From Acetobacteraceae bacterium (GTDB lineage Bacteria; Pseudomonadota; Alphaproteobacteria; Acetobacterales; Acetobacteraceae), in assembly GCA_947446625.1 (NCBI GenBank), contig CANFIE010000301.1, positions 1-5,334 on the forward strand: DNA of 5,334 bases, written 5' to 3'. The notes beneath the pieces were generated by a model. That model was not told the origin of the DNA and made no database searches. It worked only from the letters and a program-made list of their open reading frames with translations. Position 1 is the stretch's first letter. Each line of letters starts with the position of its first letter. Position numbers and translations under genes: made by a program. Shown piece by piece: positions 1 through 5,334 of the stretch.

Positions 1-2
1 AG

Positions 3-716
3 CCCTCAACCCTGGCCGTGGGTGGCGCTGGTGTTGTGCCGCTGGCCCCCAGCTTTGATACCGTGGGCGCCTTTGGCGCCACCGCCGCCGATGCCGCGCT
101 GCTGGCCGCTGGCTATGCCCCGGCCGCGCTCGGCCTGCCCGGCACTGCCCCCACCGCGCCCCGCATGGTGCTGCTGCGGCACGCCCTGCCCGTGGCGCCG
201 CATGCCGAAGCCGCGGTGCAGGCCCTGGGCGCCCGGCTCCAGGCCGCTGGCGTGCCCCTGCGCCACGCACCGGCCCCGGTGCCCCTGGCCGAGGTGGCCG
301 CGCTGCATCGCGTGGTGCTGCTGGCCGAGGTGGGCCGCACCCATGCCCGCCTGCCGCCCGAATTGCTGGACCCGGGCCTGGCCGCCGATATCGCCACCGG
401 CCAGGCCATTCCCGCCGCCGAATACCTGGCCGCCCTGGCCGCCCTGGCCCGGCTGCGCGGCCGCTTCTGGGCCGGCTTCGCCCCCGGCGAAATGCTGCTG
501 CTGCCCGCCGCCCCCGATGTGGCGCCGAATGACGGCACCACCGGCGACCCCAGCTTCGTCATCCCGCTCACCGCGCTGTGCGGCCCGGTGGCCACGCTGC
601 GCGCCGGGCTGCACCAGGGTCTGCCCTTGGGCGCGCTGCTCACCATGGCGCCGGGGCAGGATGCGGCGCTGGCCGGCTTCCTGCTCGGCGCCACCGGCAC
701 CGAGCTGGAGCTTTAG
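3..716 (+). CDS. Amidase-signature family enzyme, C-terminal part (5' end outside window)
   Basis: The frame is open from the left edge and ends at a TAG at 714-716, giving 237 visible residues. Near the visible start is GVVPLAPSFDTVG, followed by a run like AFGATAADAALLL. In amidase-signature enzymes this block (PxSxDtxGpxaRtvxDaall) comes just after the catalytic Ser-cisSer-Lys core. Near the end, a segment of the type PSFVIPLTALCGPVATL and then GLPLGALLTMAPGQDAAL fits the usual C-terminal block where small-residue and GLPxGxQ-like motifs occur. The family hydrolyses amide bonds in the cytoplasm. The catalytic lysine and serines must lie upstream, so activity and substrate cannot be judged. 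The GTG at 18 is probably not the start, because family-like sequence (PSTLAVGGAG) continues in frame to the edge. The middle (about residues 45-170) is very Ala/Leu/Pro-rich and poorly diagnostic. The gene converges on the - strand gene ending at 778. Confidence 0.85.
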   Translation, partial: PSTLAVGGAGVVPLAPSFDTVGAFGATAADAALLAAGYAPAALGLPGTAPTAPRMVLLRHALPVAPHAEAAVQALGARLQAAGVPLRHAPAPVPLAEVAALHRVVLLAEVGRTHARLPPELLDPGLAADIATGQAIPAAEYLAALAALARLRGRFWAGFAPGEMLLLPAAPDVAPNDGTTGDPSFVIPLTALCGPVATLRAGLHQGLPLGALLTMAPGQDAALAGFLLGATGTELEL

Positions 717-730
717 CTTGGTTTGAGAGA

Positions 731-769
731 CTGATTCACCGCTCCGGCGATGCCGCCTGCGCGGATCAG
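731..769. terminator. Folded inverted repeat between convergent genes, possible bidirectional terminator or dispersed repeat
   Basis: CTGAT (731-735) and CCGC (739-742) pair with GCGG (761-764) and ATCAG (765-769), a 9-bp stem with a 3-base bulge (736-738). Its loop contains a smaller hairpin, CGGC-GAT-GCCG (745-755). It sits exactly in the 61-base gap between the amidase stop and the stop of the - strand gene. There is no clear T-run on either side, so a classical Rho-independent terminator is doubtful. A processed 3' end or a small dispersed palindromic element is equally possible. Confidence 0.4.
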
Positions 770-777
770 GCTCTAAA

Positions 778-1377
778 TCACGGCCGCACCCAGGTCTCGG
801 CAAAGGCGAGCATGGCGGTGCTGATGGGGTGCCCCGCCACCATGCGCGGCACCGGCTGGCCCGGCATCAGCGTGCCATTCACGGTAATGGTCGCCGTCTC
901 GCAGCCAATGAACAGGCTCGGCATCCAATGCGCGCCCGTCGCCGAGTTCTCCGGCGGATGGGCGAAGCAGAACGGCTTGCCCAGCCCGCCCCAGGCCAGT
1001 TCCACGGTCAGGCCGCTGCCCACCACGGTTTCGGTGTAGCGGCTGGTCGGGTCGCCGCCGCTCACCACGCTGTCGGCCTTCAGGTAGCGCAGTGCCGGCA
1101 CGCTGGGCAGGCCGCGCCAGGCGGCGAAATGCGCCATGTAATTCCCCACCAGCCAGCGGGCCAGCGGCTCGTTATCCGTCAGCACCACATTCTCGGCGCT
1201 GGCCTCACCGGGCTTGGGCGCCAGCACCAGCGCATGCCCGCGCCCATGCGGCGAGAGGATGACGCGAAAGAAGCTGGCCATGGTGGTGAAGGGACCATTC
1301 GGGTCCAGCTTCAGCGAAATGCCCGGATTCTCGCCCGACCATTCCACCGTGCCGGGAACATTGACGCTCTCAACCAT
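778..1377 (-). CDS. Hypothetical protein, 199 residues, co-transcribed with a flavin monooxygenase
   Basis: I do not recognise this family. The protein has no signal peptide and no membrane segment, so it is probably a soluble cytoplasmic protein. Valine, threonine and glycine-rich alternating stretches (about residues 18-68 and 115-170) suggest a beta-rich fold. Notable points are WRGLPSVPALRYL near 87-99, ELAWGGLGKPFCFAHPPE near 126-143, and two cysteines (137 and 159). It shows no flavin-reductase-like motif that I can identify, so it is not an obvious reductase partner. The ATG at 1375-1377 lies 2 bases after the TGA of the upstream monooxygenase gene. An AAGGTGG sequence about 10 bases before the ATG, inside the end of the upstream gene, can serve as ribosome binding site. 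This close spacing suggests translational coupling and a shared function. The stop TGA (780-778) borders the palindromic element at 731-769. Being a real gene is likely; its function is unknown. Confidence 0.75.
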   Translation of the reverse strand: MVESVNVPGTVEWSGENPGISLKLDPNGPFTTMASFFRVILSPHGRGHALVLAPKPGEASAENVVLTDNEPLARWLVGNYMAHFAAWRGLPSVPALRYLKADSVVSGGDPTSRYTETVVGSGLTVELAWGGLGKPFCFAHPPENSATGAHWMPSLFIGCETATITVNGTLMPGQPVPRMVAGHPISTAMLAFAETWVRP

Positions 1378-1379
1378 GA

Positions 1380-2600
1380 TCAGACATCCACCTTGCCCGT
1401 GTGCAGCCGCATGCGAATGTGGTCCGGCGCCTCGCGCCCGGCATCCTCAAACGCCTTCTTGATGGCACCGATGCTGGGCCCGAAGATGCCGTTGCGGTTC
1501 TCGCTGGCCCATTCGCGGCTGGCATGGGTGGTGATGGTGCTGCCCTGAAAGCGCGGCATCACCCAGCGGGCGAACAGCTCATAGCTGCGCAGCGTATCCT
1601 CGCGGTTGGCCCAGTCATTGGCGCGAATCAGCACGCCGCCGGCGCCATACTTGCCGTTGATCTCGCCATCCTGGCCGGTGTGCTTCAGCAGCCGGGCGAT
1701 GCCGTTGGCCACCGTCTCGGGGCTGCCCACCAGCGTGGTGCCGGCGCGCAGGCCGTCACCCAACGGGTCCTCGCTGCGCATCGGCGGCCGGCCCAGAGTC
1801 TCGCTGAAATAGCTCAGCGTCTCCAGCGGCTCGCCAATCGCCACATCGGCGCGGGCGCGCTCATCGGTTTCCGCCACATGCACGTTGATGACCAGGCGCC
1901 AGCCATCGCGGCTGAAGGTGGCGCCGGTCTTGGCCGCCTCGGCCTCGCCGGTCTTCCACTGGTCGGCCAGCTTCTCCGGCCCGCCCGGCAGCCCGGCGCC
2001 AATGCTCAGCAGGCCCAGGCCATGCTTGCCCGCCGCCATCACGCCGGCCGGCGTGGTCACGCTGGCCACCGCAATGGGGAAGTGCGGATAGGTGTAGGGC
2101 GCCAGGTGCAGCCGGGCTTCCTTCAGCTCAAACCAGTCGGTCTTCATCGTCACCGGGGCGTCGCCCTTCAGCAACGCCATGATGGCGTCGAGCGATTCCT
2201 CCATCCGCTTGCGCTGCGTCTCGGCCGGAATGCCCATCATGTACGCGTCGCTCACCAGCGCGCCGGGGCCACAGCCCAGCATCACGCGCCCCTTGGTCAT
2301 GTGGTCCAGCTGCACGAAGCGGTTCGCCACCAGCAGCGGGTGGTGATACGGCAGGCTGGTCACGCCGCTGCCCAGCATGATGTGCTTGGTGCGCTCGGCG
2401 GCGGCGGCGATGAAGATCTCCGGGCTGGCGATGATCTCCCACCCTGCCGAGTGATGCTCGCCGATCCAGGCTTCGTCGTAGCCCAACTCGTCCAGCTTCT
2501 CGATCACCTCCATGTCGCGGCGCAGCGCATAGGTCGGGTTGTCGCCGGGCCGATGGAAGGGCGCCAGGAAGATGCCGAATTTCAAGCCGCGATGCGCCAT
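1380..2600 (-). CDS. LLM-class flavin-dependent oxidoreductase, limonene 1,2-monooxygenase-like
   Basis: A luciferase-like monooxygenase (TIM-barrel) of 406 residues, which uses reduced flavin from a separate reductase and O2 to oxygenate a small organic substrate in the cytoplasm. It begins KFGIFLAPFHRPGDNP, as in limonene-monooxygenase-type members. Other family marks are GYDEAWIGEHHSAGWE (40-54, with the conserved EHH), the block LPYHHPLLVANRF (83-95) leading to LDHMTKGRVMLGCGPG (98-113), and VGSPETVANGIARL (291-304). I chose the ATG at 2600-2598: conserved sequence starts right behind it, and AAGGGA lies about 11 bases upstream. An ATG at 2714 would add 38 residues that look unlike the family. 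The C-terminal tail (FQGSTITTHASREWASENR, 351-369) is common in this subgroup. Length is slightly above Rhodococcus LimB. The true substrate cannot be read from sequence; limonene is only the nearest named relative. The 199-residue gene follows 2 bases downstream. Confidence 0.95.
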   Translation of the reverse strand: MAHRGLKFGIFLAPFHRPGDNPTYALRRDMEVIEKLDELGYDEAWIGEHHSAGWEIIASPEIFIAAAAERTKHIMLGSGVTSLPYHHPLLVANRFVQLDHMTKGRVMLGCGPGALVSDAYMMGIPAETQRKRMEESLDAIMALLKGDAPVTMKTDWFELKEARLHLAPYTYPHFPIAVASVTTPAGVMAAGKHGLGLLSIGAGLPGGPEKLADQWKTGEAEAAKTGATFSRDGWRLVINVHVAETDERARADVAIGEPLETLSYFSETLGRPPMRSEDPLGDGLRAGTTLVGSPETVANGIARLLKHTGQDGEINGKYGAGGVLIRANDWANREDTLRSYELFARWVMPRFQGSTITTHASREWASENRNGIFGPSIGAIKKAFEDAGREAPDHIRMRLHTGKVDV

Positions 2601-2753
2601 GGCCAGGAAGTTCCCTTGGAGTTTCGTCGAGCCTATCGGGCACCCCGAGGCTTGACCAGAGGCCAACCCAGCCATTGTCACATCATGCTGAGGCCGCTTG
2701 TAACGCCCAGCCAAACGAAACTATCATACCGCAACAGTTTTGAGCGGACCGTC
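2601..2753. promoter_or_regulatory. Divergent intergenic region with candidate promoters
   Basis: This 153-base region separates the divergent monooxygenase and 219-residue genes. For the + strand gene, TTGTAA (2698-2703) and TATCAT (2722-2727) are spaced by 18 bases, a fair sigma-70-like pair that would start transcription near 2734, about 20 bases before the ATG. On the - strand the same hexamer reads TTACAA, and GACAAT (complement of 2674-2679) lies 18 bases further on, a weaker candidate for the monooxygenase operon with a leader of about 70 bases. The 3' half is clearly more AT-rich than the genes around it. No convincing operator palindrome was seen. Confidence 0.4.
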
Positions 2754-3413
2754 ATGCATCTCCACGCCTACGTCCTCGCCGACGGGATCAAGGAATTCGA
2801 CGTCAGCCCAAGCAAAACGCGAGTCGTGAACAAAGCCTTCGACCTGCGCGGCGCTGCGGCCCGCGCCACCATCCCCGCCGACGTCTGGAGCGTCATCGAC
2901 GAGCAAATCAGCCTCTCGGATACAAGCCGGATCATGGTGGATGATACCGGCGGCTCCACACTGCGCTACCCGGGGGCGCTGAACCGCAACACCTTCGTTG
3001 TCCTGATGGCCAAGGACAAGGACACCATGACCCGCAGCCTGGCTTCGCTCGGGAACAGGGCCATCGAATTCGCCGGCAGCCAGCTCTGCTTCGCCGCGCG
3101 GAGCCTGACCGGAGGCAGCAGGAAGATTTCGCGCTTCCAGCGCTTCACCGGCGTGGTCGGCAATCTCGGCACCATTCTTTCCACTTCGAGCGGTGTCGGC
3201 CTCACCCTGTCGAAGCTCAACCTCGACAAGCTGCGTGAACGGGCCTTCTACGTGGTGCTCGGCGTGGATTCAGCCCTGCACAACGTGGAAAGCGTGAAGG
3301 TCATCGCCGGCCAGCACAACGTTACCTACGGCACACTGGGCACCTTGGTTGGCAATACCAGCACCCGCGAGATGTCCGGCCGCTCCGGCGGGCGGGATGG
3401 CGGCATCTTCTAG
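2754..3413 (+). CDS. Orphan hypothetical protein, 219 residues
   Basis: I do not recognise this protein. It begins MHLHAYVLADGIKEFDV and is soluble-looking over its first 130 residues, with alternating polar and hydrophobic stretches (for example FVVLMAKDKD near 81-90). Residues 133-152 form a glycine/serine-rich hydrophobic stretch (GVVGNLGTILSTSSGVGLTL) that could be a buried helix or a glycine-zipper-like segment. Then comes FYVVLGVDSALHNVESVKVI (165-184). The last 20 residues are polar and glycine/arginine-rich (SGRSGGRDGGIF), probably a flexible tail. There is one cysteine (112). The ATG at 2754 is preceded by GAGCGGA about 6-9 bases upstream and by a reasonable promoter. An in-frame ATG at 2685 would start ahead of that promoter and adds nothing recognisable. 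GC content by eye is near 58-60%, below the flanking genes, which may mean acquisition by transfer. It is a single-gene unit ending at a hairpin. Confidence 0.72.
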   Translation: MHLHAYVLADGIKEFDVSPSKTRVVNKAFDLRGAAARATIPADVWSVIDEQISLSDTSRIMVDDTGGSTLRYPGALNRNTFVVLMAKDKDTMTRSLASLGNRAIEFAGSQLCFAARSLTGGSRKISRFQRFTGVVGNLGTILSTSSGVGLTLSKLNLDKLRERAFYVVLGVDSALHNVESVKVIAGQHNVTYGTLGTLVGNTSTREMSGRSGGRDGGIF

Positions 3414-3450
3414 AGCACCATGCGCCCTGTTGGGCGCATTTCGCGCTCTA
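3411..3450 (+). terminator. Nested hairpin at the end of the 219-residue gene
   Basis: ATGCGCCC (3420-3427) and GGGCGCAT (3432-3439) form a perfect 8-bp stem with a TGTT loop. Outside it, TAGAGC (3411-3416) pairs with GCTCTA (3445-3450), so the gene's own stop codon TAG is part of the outer stem. Only three T residues follow the inner stem (3439-3441), so this is a weak intrinsic terminator or an RNA 3'-end stabiliser. Confidence 0.6.
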
Positions 3451-3476
3451 CAACTATTTGAAACCAGAGCAAGAAA

Positions 3477-3504
3477 TCCATTCTGATGATCCCATCAGAA
3501 TGGA
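3477..3504 (-). terminator. Rho-independent terminator of the EamA transporter gene
   Basis: TCCATTCTGATG (3477-3488) and CATCAGAATGGA (3493-3504) form a perfect 12-bp stem with a 4-base loop. Read on the - strand, the hairpin starts 13 bases after the transporter stop and is followed by TTTCTTGCTCTGG, a short T-rich tract. On the + strand the downstream bases (TATTGCTCC) are less suitable, so the main direction is the - strand. Confidence 0.8.
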
Positions 3505-3517
3505 TATTGCTCCAGGC

Positions 3518-4396
3518 CTAACCCCGCCGCCGCGCATTGGCCAAGGCCACGCCGCCGGCGGCCAGCGCGGTGCCGGCCCAGGCTATCGGCGGCATCGCCT
3601 CGCCCAGGCCCACCCAGGCAATCAGCGCCGCCAGCGGCGGCACCAGAAAGAACAGGCTGGCCACCCGCGCCGCCTCGCCATGGCGAATCATGGCCAGCAG
3701 CAGGCTGGTGGCCAGCAGGGAATTCGACAGCACCAGATACGCCATCGGCCCCGCCAGCCCCCAATTCCAGTCCACGCGCATGGTCTCACTGGCCAGGGCC
3801 AGCGGCAGGGTGCAGGCCAGCCCCACCACGAATTGCACCAGGTTGGCGGTTACCGGGTGGCAGGGCCGGCCATGGCGTTTTTCGTACAGCGTGCCGCCGG
3901 TCATGCCCGCCAGCGCCAGCAGGGCGAAGCCCAGGCCCGCATAGCCCGCCACCCGCACCGCGGCGCCGGCCAGAATAACCGTGCCGCACCCCGCCAGCCC
4001 CAGCAGCAGCCCCAGCCAGCGGCGCGGCCCCACGGCCTCGCCGGCCAACCAGGGCGCCAGCAGCGCCACCAGAATGGGGTTCAGCGCTATCACCAGCGCC
4101 AGCCCGGCGGCGGTAACGCCATGCCCCTGCGCCAGGTTGCAGCAGGCGAAGTACAGGCTCTGCACCAACAGGCCCATCACCACCAGCGGCTTCAGCGCGG
4201 CCCAGCTGGGCCAGGGCAGCCGCAGCGCCAGCGCCAGCGGCGCCAGCACCACCACGATGATGCCGTAGCGCAGCACCTGCAGCGTCAGCGGCTCCATGTA
4301 GTCCAACGAGAGCCGCACGGCGGTAAACCCGCCCGACCACAGGCACACAAAAATGAAGGGCGCCGCGCGCAGCCAGCCCGGCTTCGGCATGGTCAT
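3518..4396 (-). CDS. EamA/DMT-family transporter (probable metabolite exporter)
   Basis: A 292-residue inner-membrane protein with ten predicted hydrophobic helices, roughly at 11-29, 38-57, 70-88, 93-113, 126-145, 150-170, 184-203, 214-235, 245-264 and 271-288. It shows the two-repeat design of the drug/metabolite transporter superfamily. Helix 1 contains FVCLWSGGFTAVRL. The first repeat ends with GEAVGPRRWLGLLLGLAGCG (119-138), and the second with HGEAARVASLFFLVPPLAAL (239-258) and then GEAMPPIAWAGTALAAGGV (265-283). These are typical EamA positions. Family members usually export amino acids, metabolites or drugs; the substrate here is not evident. The ATG at 4396 is the most upstream start in frame; a second ATG at 4390 is possible, and no strong ribosome binding site precedes either. 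A terminator follows at 3477-3504. The regulator gene lies upstream on the same strand with a 115-base spacer. Length is normal for the family. Confidence 0.94.
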   Translation of the reverse strand: MTMPKPGWLRAAPFIFVCLWSGGFTAVRLSLDYMEPLTLQVLRYGIIVVVLAPLALALRLPWPSWAALKPLVVMGLLVQSLYFACCNLAQGHGVTAAGLALVIALNPILVALLAPWLAGEAVGPRRWLGLLLGLAGCGTVILAGAAVRVAGYAGLGFALLALAGMTGGTLYEKRHGRPCHPVTANLVQFVVGLACTLPLALASETMRVDWNWGLAGPMAYLVLSNSLLATSLLLAMIRHGEAARVASLFFLVPPLAALIAWVGLGEAMPPIAWAGTALAAGGVALANARRRG

Positions 4397-4462
4397 GCAG
4401 GCAGCGCTTCAGCCTGGCCGGCAAAGTGGCGCAGATTCAGCATGGCGCAGGCGCTTCCCGTT

Positions 4463-4493
4463 GTTGCCCGGCAGGCTATGCCGAGTTGCCCGG
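4463..4493. promoter_or_regulatory. Direct repeat in the regulator-transporter spacer, candidate operator
   Basis: GTTGCCCGG occurs at 4463-4471 and again at 4485-4493, a period of 22 bases or about two helical turns. Between them CGGCA (4469-4473) and TGCCG (4479-4483) form an inverted repeat with a 5-base spacer. The site sits 67 bases or more upstream of the transporter start, where a regulator binding site would be expected. GC-rich chance repeats are a real alternative. Confidence 0.3.
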
Positions 4494-4511
4494 GCCGCAA
4501 ATACCGCGTGG

Positions 4512-5330
4512 CTACATCGCCAGCGGGTCCAGCGCCGGGGCCAGGTCGGGGTTGGCCAGCACTGCTTCCAGCGCATCCAGCAGCAGGTTGTTGCGTGCGG
4601 CAAACACGCTGAACGTCATGGCATAACGCTCCCAGGCCATGGCGCTGGGGCGCAAATCCGCGCCTGGTTCCAGCAGGCCACTGGCGCGCATCTGCTCCAC
4701 CACCTTGGTGATGGTGGTGGCGGAGGTTTTCTGCCGCCGCGCCATTTCCGCAATAAAGCCGCGCGCGCCCAGCTCCGGCTCCAGCAGCAGGTCCCACAGA
4801 ATGTAGAAGGCATAGCGCCGCGCCAGCGCCACCGCATGCTCCGAAAGCCCGTCCTGCAGCATGGACATCGATCGGATCATCAGCCGCGCATAAGCCCCGC
4901 CGCCGGCCCGCGCCATCAGGTCCGGGTCCAGCGCTGGGCGGCCGCAAATCACGGCAAACAGCGCCAGGGTGTCGCGCGCATTCTGCTGGAAATAGGCGTG
5001 CAGTTCAGCGGAAGGCAGCAGCAGCATCAATCGCTTGTCGCCCGCGGCCCTGAACTTGCGGAAATCCCCGGTTTCGGTCGCCGTGCTGATGGCCTGATGC
5101 ACCGAGGCCACCGAAAGCCCGGTCCGCGCCGCCAAATCCGCCAGGCGAACCGGCCGCTGCGCCGGGTCATCCGCCAGGCAATGCACCATCACCTCTCGCA
5201 GCAGGCTGAACCAGGTGTAGTCCCGGCCCCAGAAGGCGCTGACACGGTCCTGCGCCAGATGCGCATTGACGCAGGGCGAAAGCCGGGCCTGCCGCACCCG
5301 TTCATCGGTGGGTTGCATGGTTATGGCCAT
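4512..5330 (-). CDS. Probable transcriptional regulator with two winged-helix-like segments
   Basis: A 272-residue soluble protein. Residues about 61-93 (VRLADLAARTGLSVASVHQA, then ISTATETGDFRKF) read like a helix-turn-helix: an A-rich helix, a GLS turn and a recognition helix. A second such segment at about 190-222 (FIAEMARRQKTSATTITKVV, then EQMRASGLLEP) resembles the MarR pattern of helix, turn, recognition helix and start of a wing. Hydrophobic helices lie between and after them (about 111-130, 160-185 and 235-262), possibly for dimerisation or ligand binding. The arrangement suggests a DNA-binding protein with tandem winged helices, but I cannot name the family. It lies upstream of the EamA transporter on the same strand and may control it. 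The ATG at 5330 is only 4 bases from the right edge, so an earlier start or different N-terminus outside the window cannot be excluded; a second ATG lies at 5318. Confidence 0.75.
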   Translation of the reverse strand: MAITMQPTDERVRQARLSPCVNAHLAQDRVSAFWGRDYTWFSLLREVMVHCLADDPAQRPVRLADLAARTGLSVASVHQAISTATETGDFRKFRAAGDKRLMLLLPSAELHAYFQQNARDTLALFAVICGRPALDPDLMARAGGGAYARLMIRSMSMLQDGLSEHAVALARRYAFYILWDLLLEPELGARGFIAEMARRQKTSATTITKVVEQMRASGLLEPGADLRPSAMAWERYAMTFSVFAARNNLLLDALEAVLANPDLAPALDPLAM

Positions 5331-5334
5331 GTCG

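Noticed and set aside
6..803. A 265-residue - strand open frame opposite the amidase.
   Set aside because: It is Gly/Gln/His-rich antisense sequence without a recognisable motif; the + strand frame carries amidase motifs.
2601..2714. N-terminal extension of the monooxygenase from the ATG at 2714.
   Set aside because: The extra 38 residues do not resemble the family, while the usual family N-terminus begins directly after the ATG at 2600, which has a purine-rich site upstream.
1401..2753. A + strand open frame running antisense through the whole monooxygenase gene and joining the 219-residue gene in frame.
   Set aside because: It is rich in His, Gln, Arg, Gly and Ala, typical of the antisense of a GC-rich gene, and the opposite strand encodes a clear protein family. 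Only the part from 2754 on looks real.
3458..4612. A 384-residue + strand open frame opposite the transporter.
   Set aside because: It is extremely rich in Gln, His, Arg and Pro, as expected for the complement of Leu/Ala-rich membrane helices. It crosses the gap to the regulator and has no family features.
4393..4947. A - strand open frame overlapping the regulator in another frame and spanning the spacer to the transporter.
   Set aside because: It is Ala/Gly/Arg-rich with no motif, and the regulator frame shows coherent helix-turn-helix-like segments.
1..5334. Search for CRISPR arrays, tRNA or rRNA genes, insertion sequences, integrase or phage genes.
   Set aside because: No regularly spaced repeats, cloverleaf-like sequence, transposase or integrase motifs were seen on either strand.

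Overview
The window looks like chromosomal DNA of a GC-rich proteobacterium, most likely an alphaproteobacterium. Codons end mostly in G or C, genes are tightly packed, and the flavin monooxygenase and amidase have the feel of sphingomonad or Rhodospirillales homologues. That placement is an impression from protein style and base composition, not a database result.

Layout, left to right. (1) Bases 3-716 on the + strand are the C-terminal part of an amidase-signature enzyme whose catalytic half lies outside the window. (2) A short convergent gap (717-777) holds a folded inverted repeat. (3) On the - strand, a luciferase-like flavin-dependent monooxygenase resembling limonene 1,2-monooxygenase (2600 to 1380) is followed after 2 bases by an unrecognised 199-residue protein (1377 to 778); together they look like a two-gene operon. 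(4) A 153-base divergent intergenic region separates this operon from an unrecognised 219-residue protein on the + strand (2754-3413), whose base composition is visibly less GC-rich than its surroundings. (5) A convergent gap (3414-3517) holds two strong hairpins, one for each converging gene. (6) On the - strand, an EamA/DMT-type ten-helix transporter (4396 to 3518) lies downstream of a probable transcriptional regulator with two winged-helix-like segments (5330 to 4512). Their 115-base spacer carries a 9-base direct repeat at a 22-base period.

How the parts may work together: the monooxygenase and the 199-residue protein are probably co-translated and may serve one catabolic or modifying step. 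The regulator may control the exporter next to it. The amidase and the 219-residue protein have no evident link to these pairs. No RNA genes, insertion sequences, CRISPR arrays or phage genes are visible. The parts with least explanation are the 219-residue orphan, the 199-residue partner protein, and the palindromic elements at gene ends that share the hexamer TAGAGC/GCTCTA.
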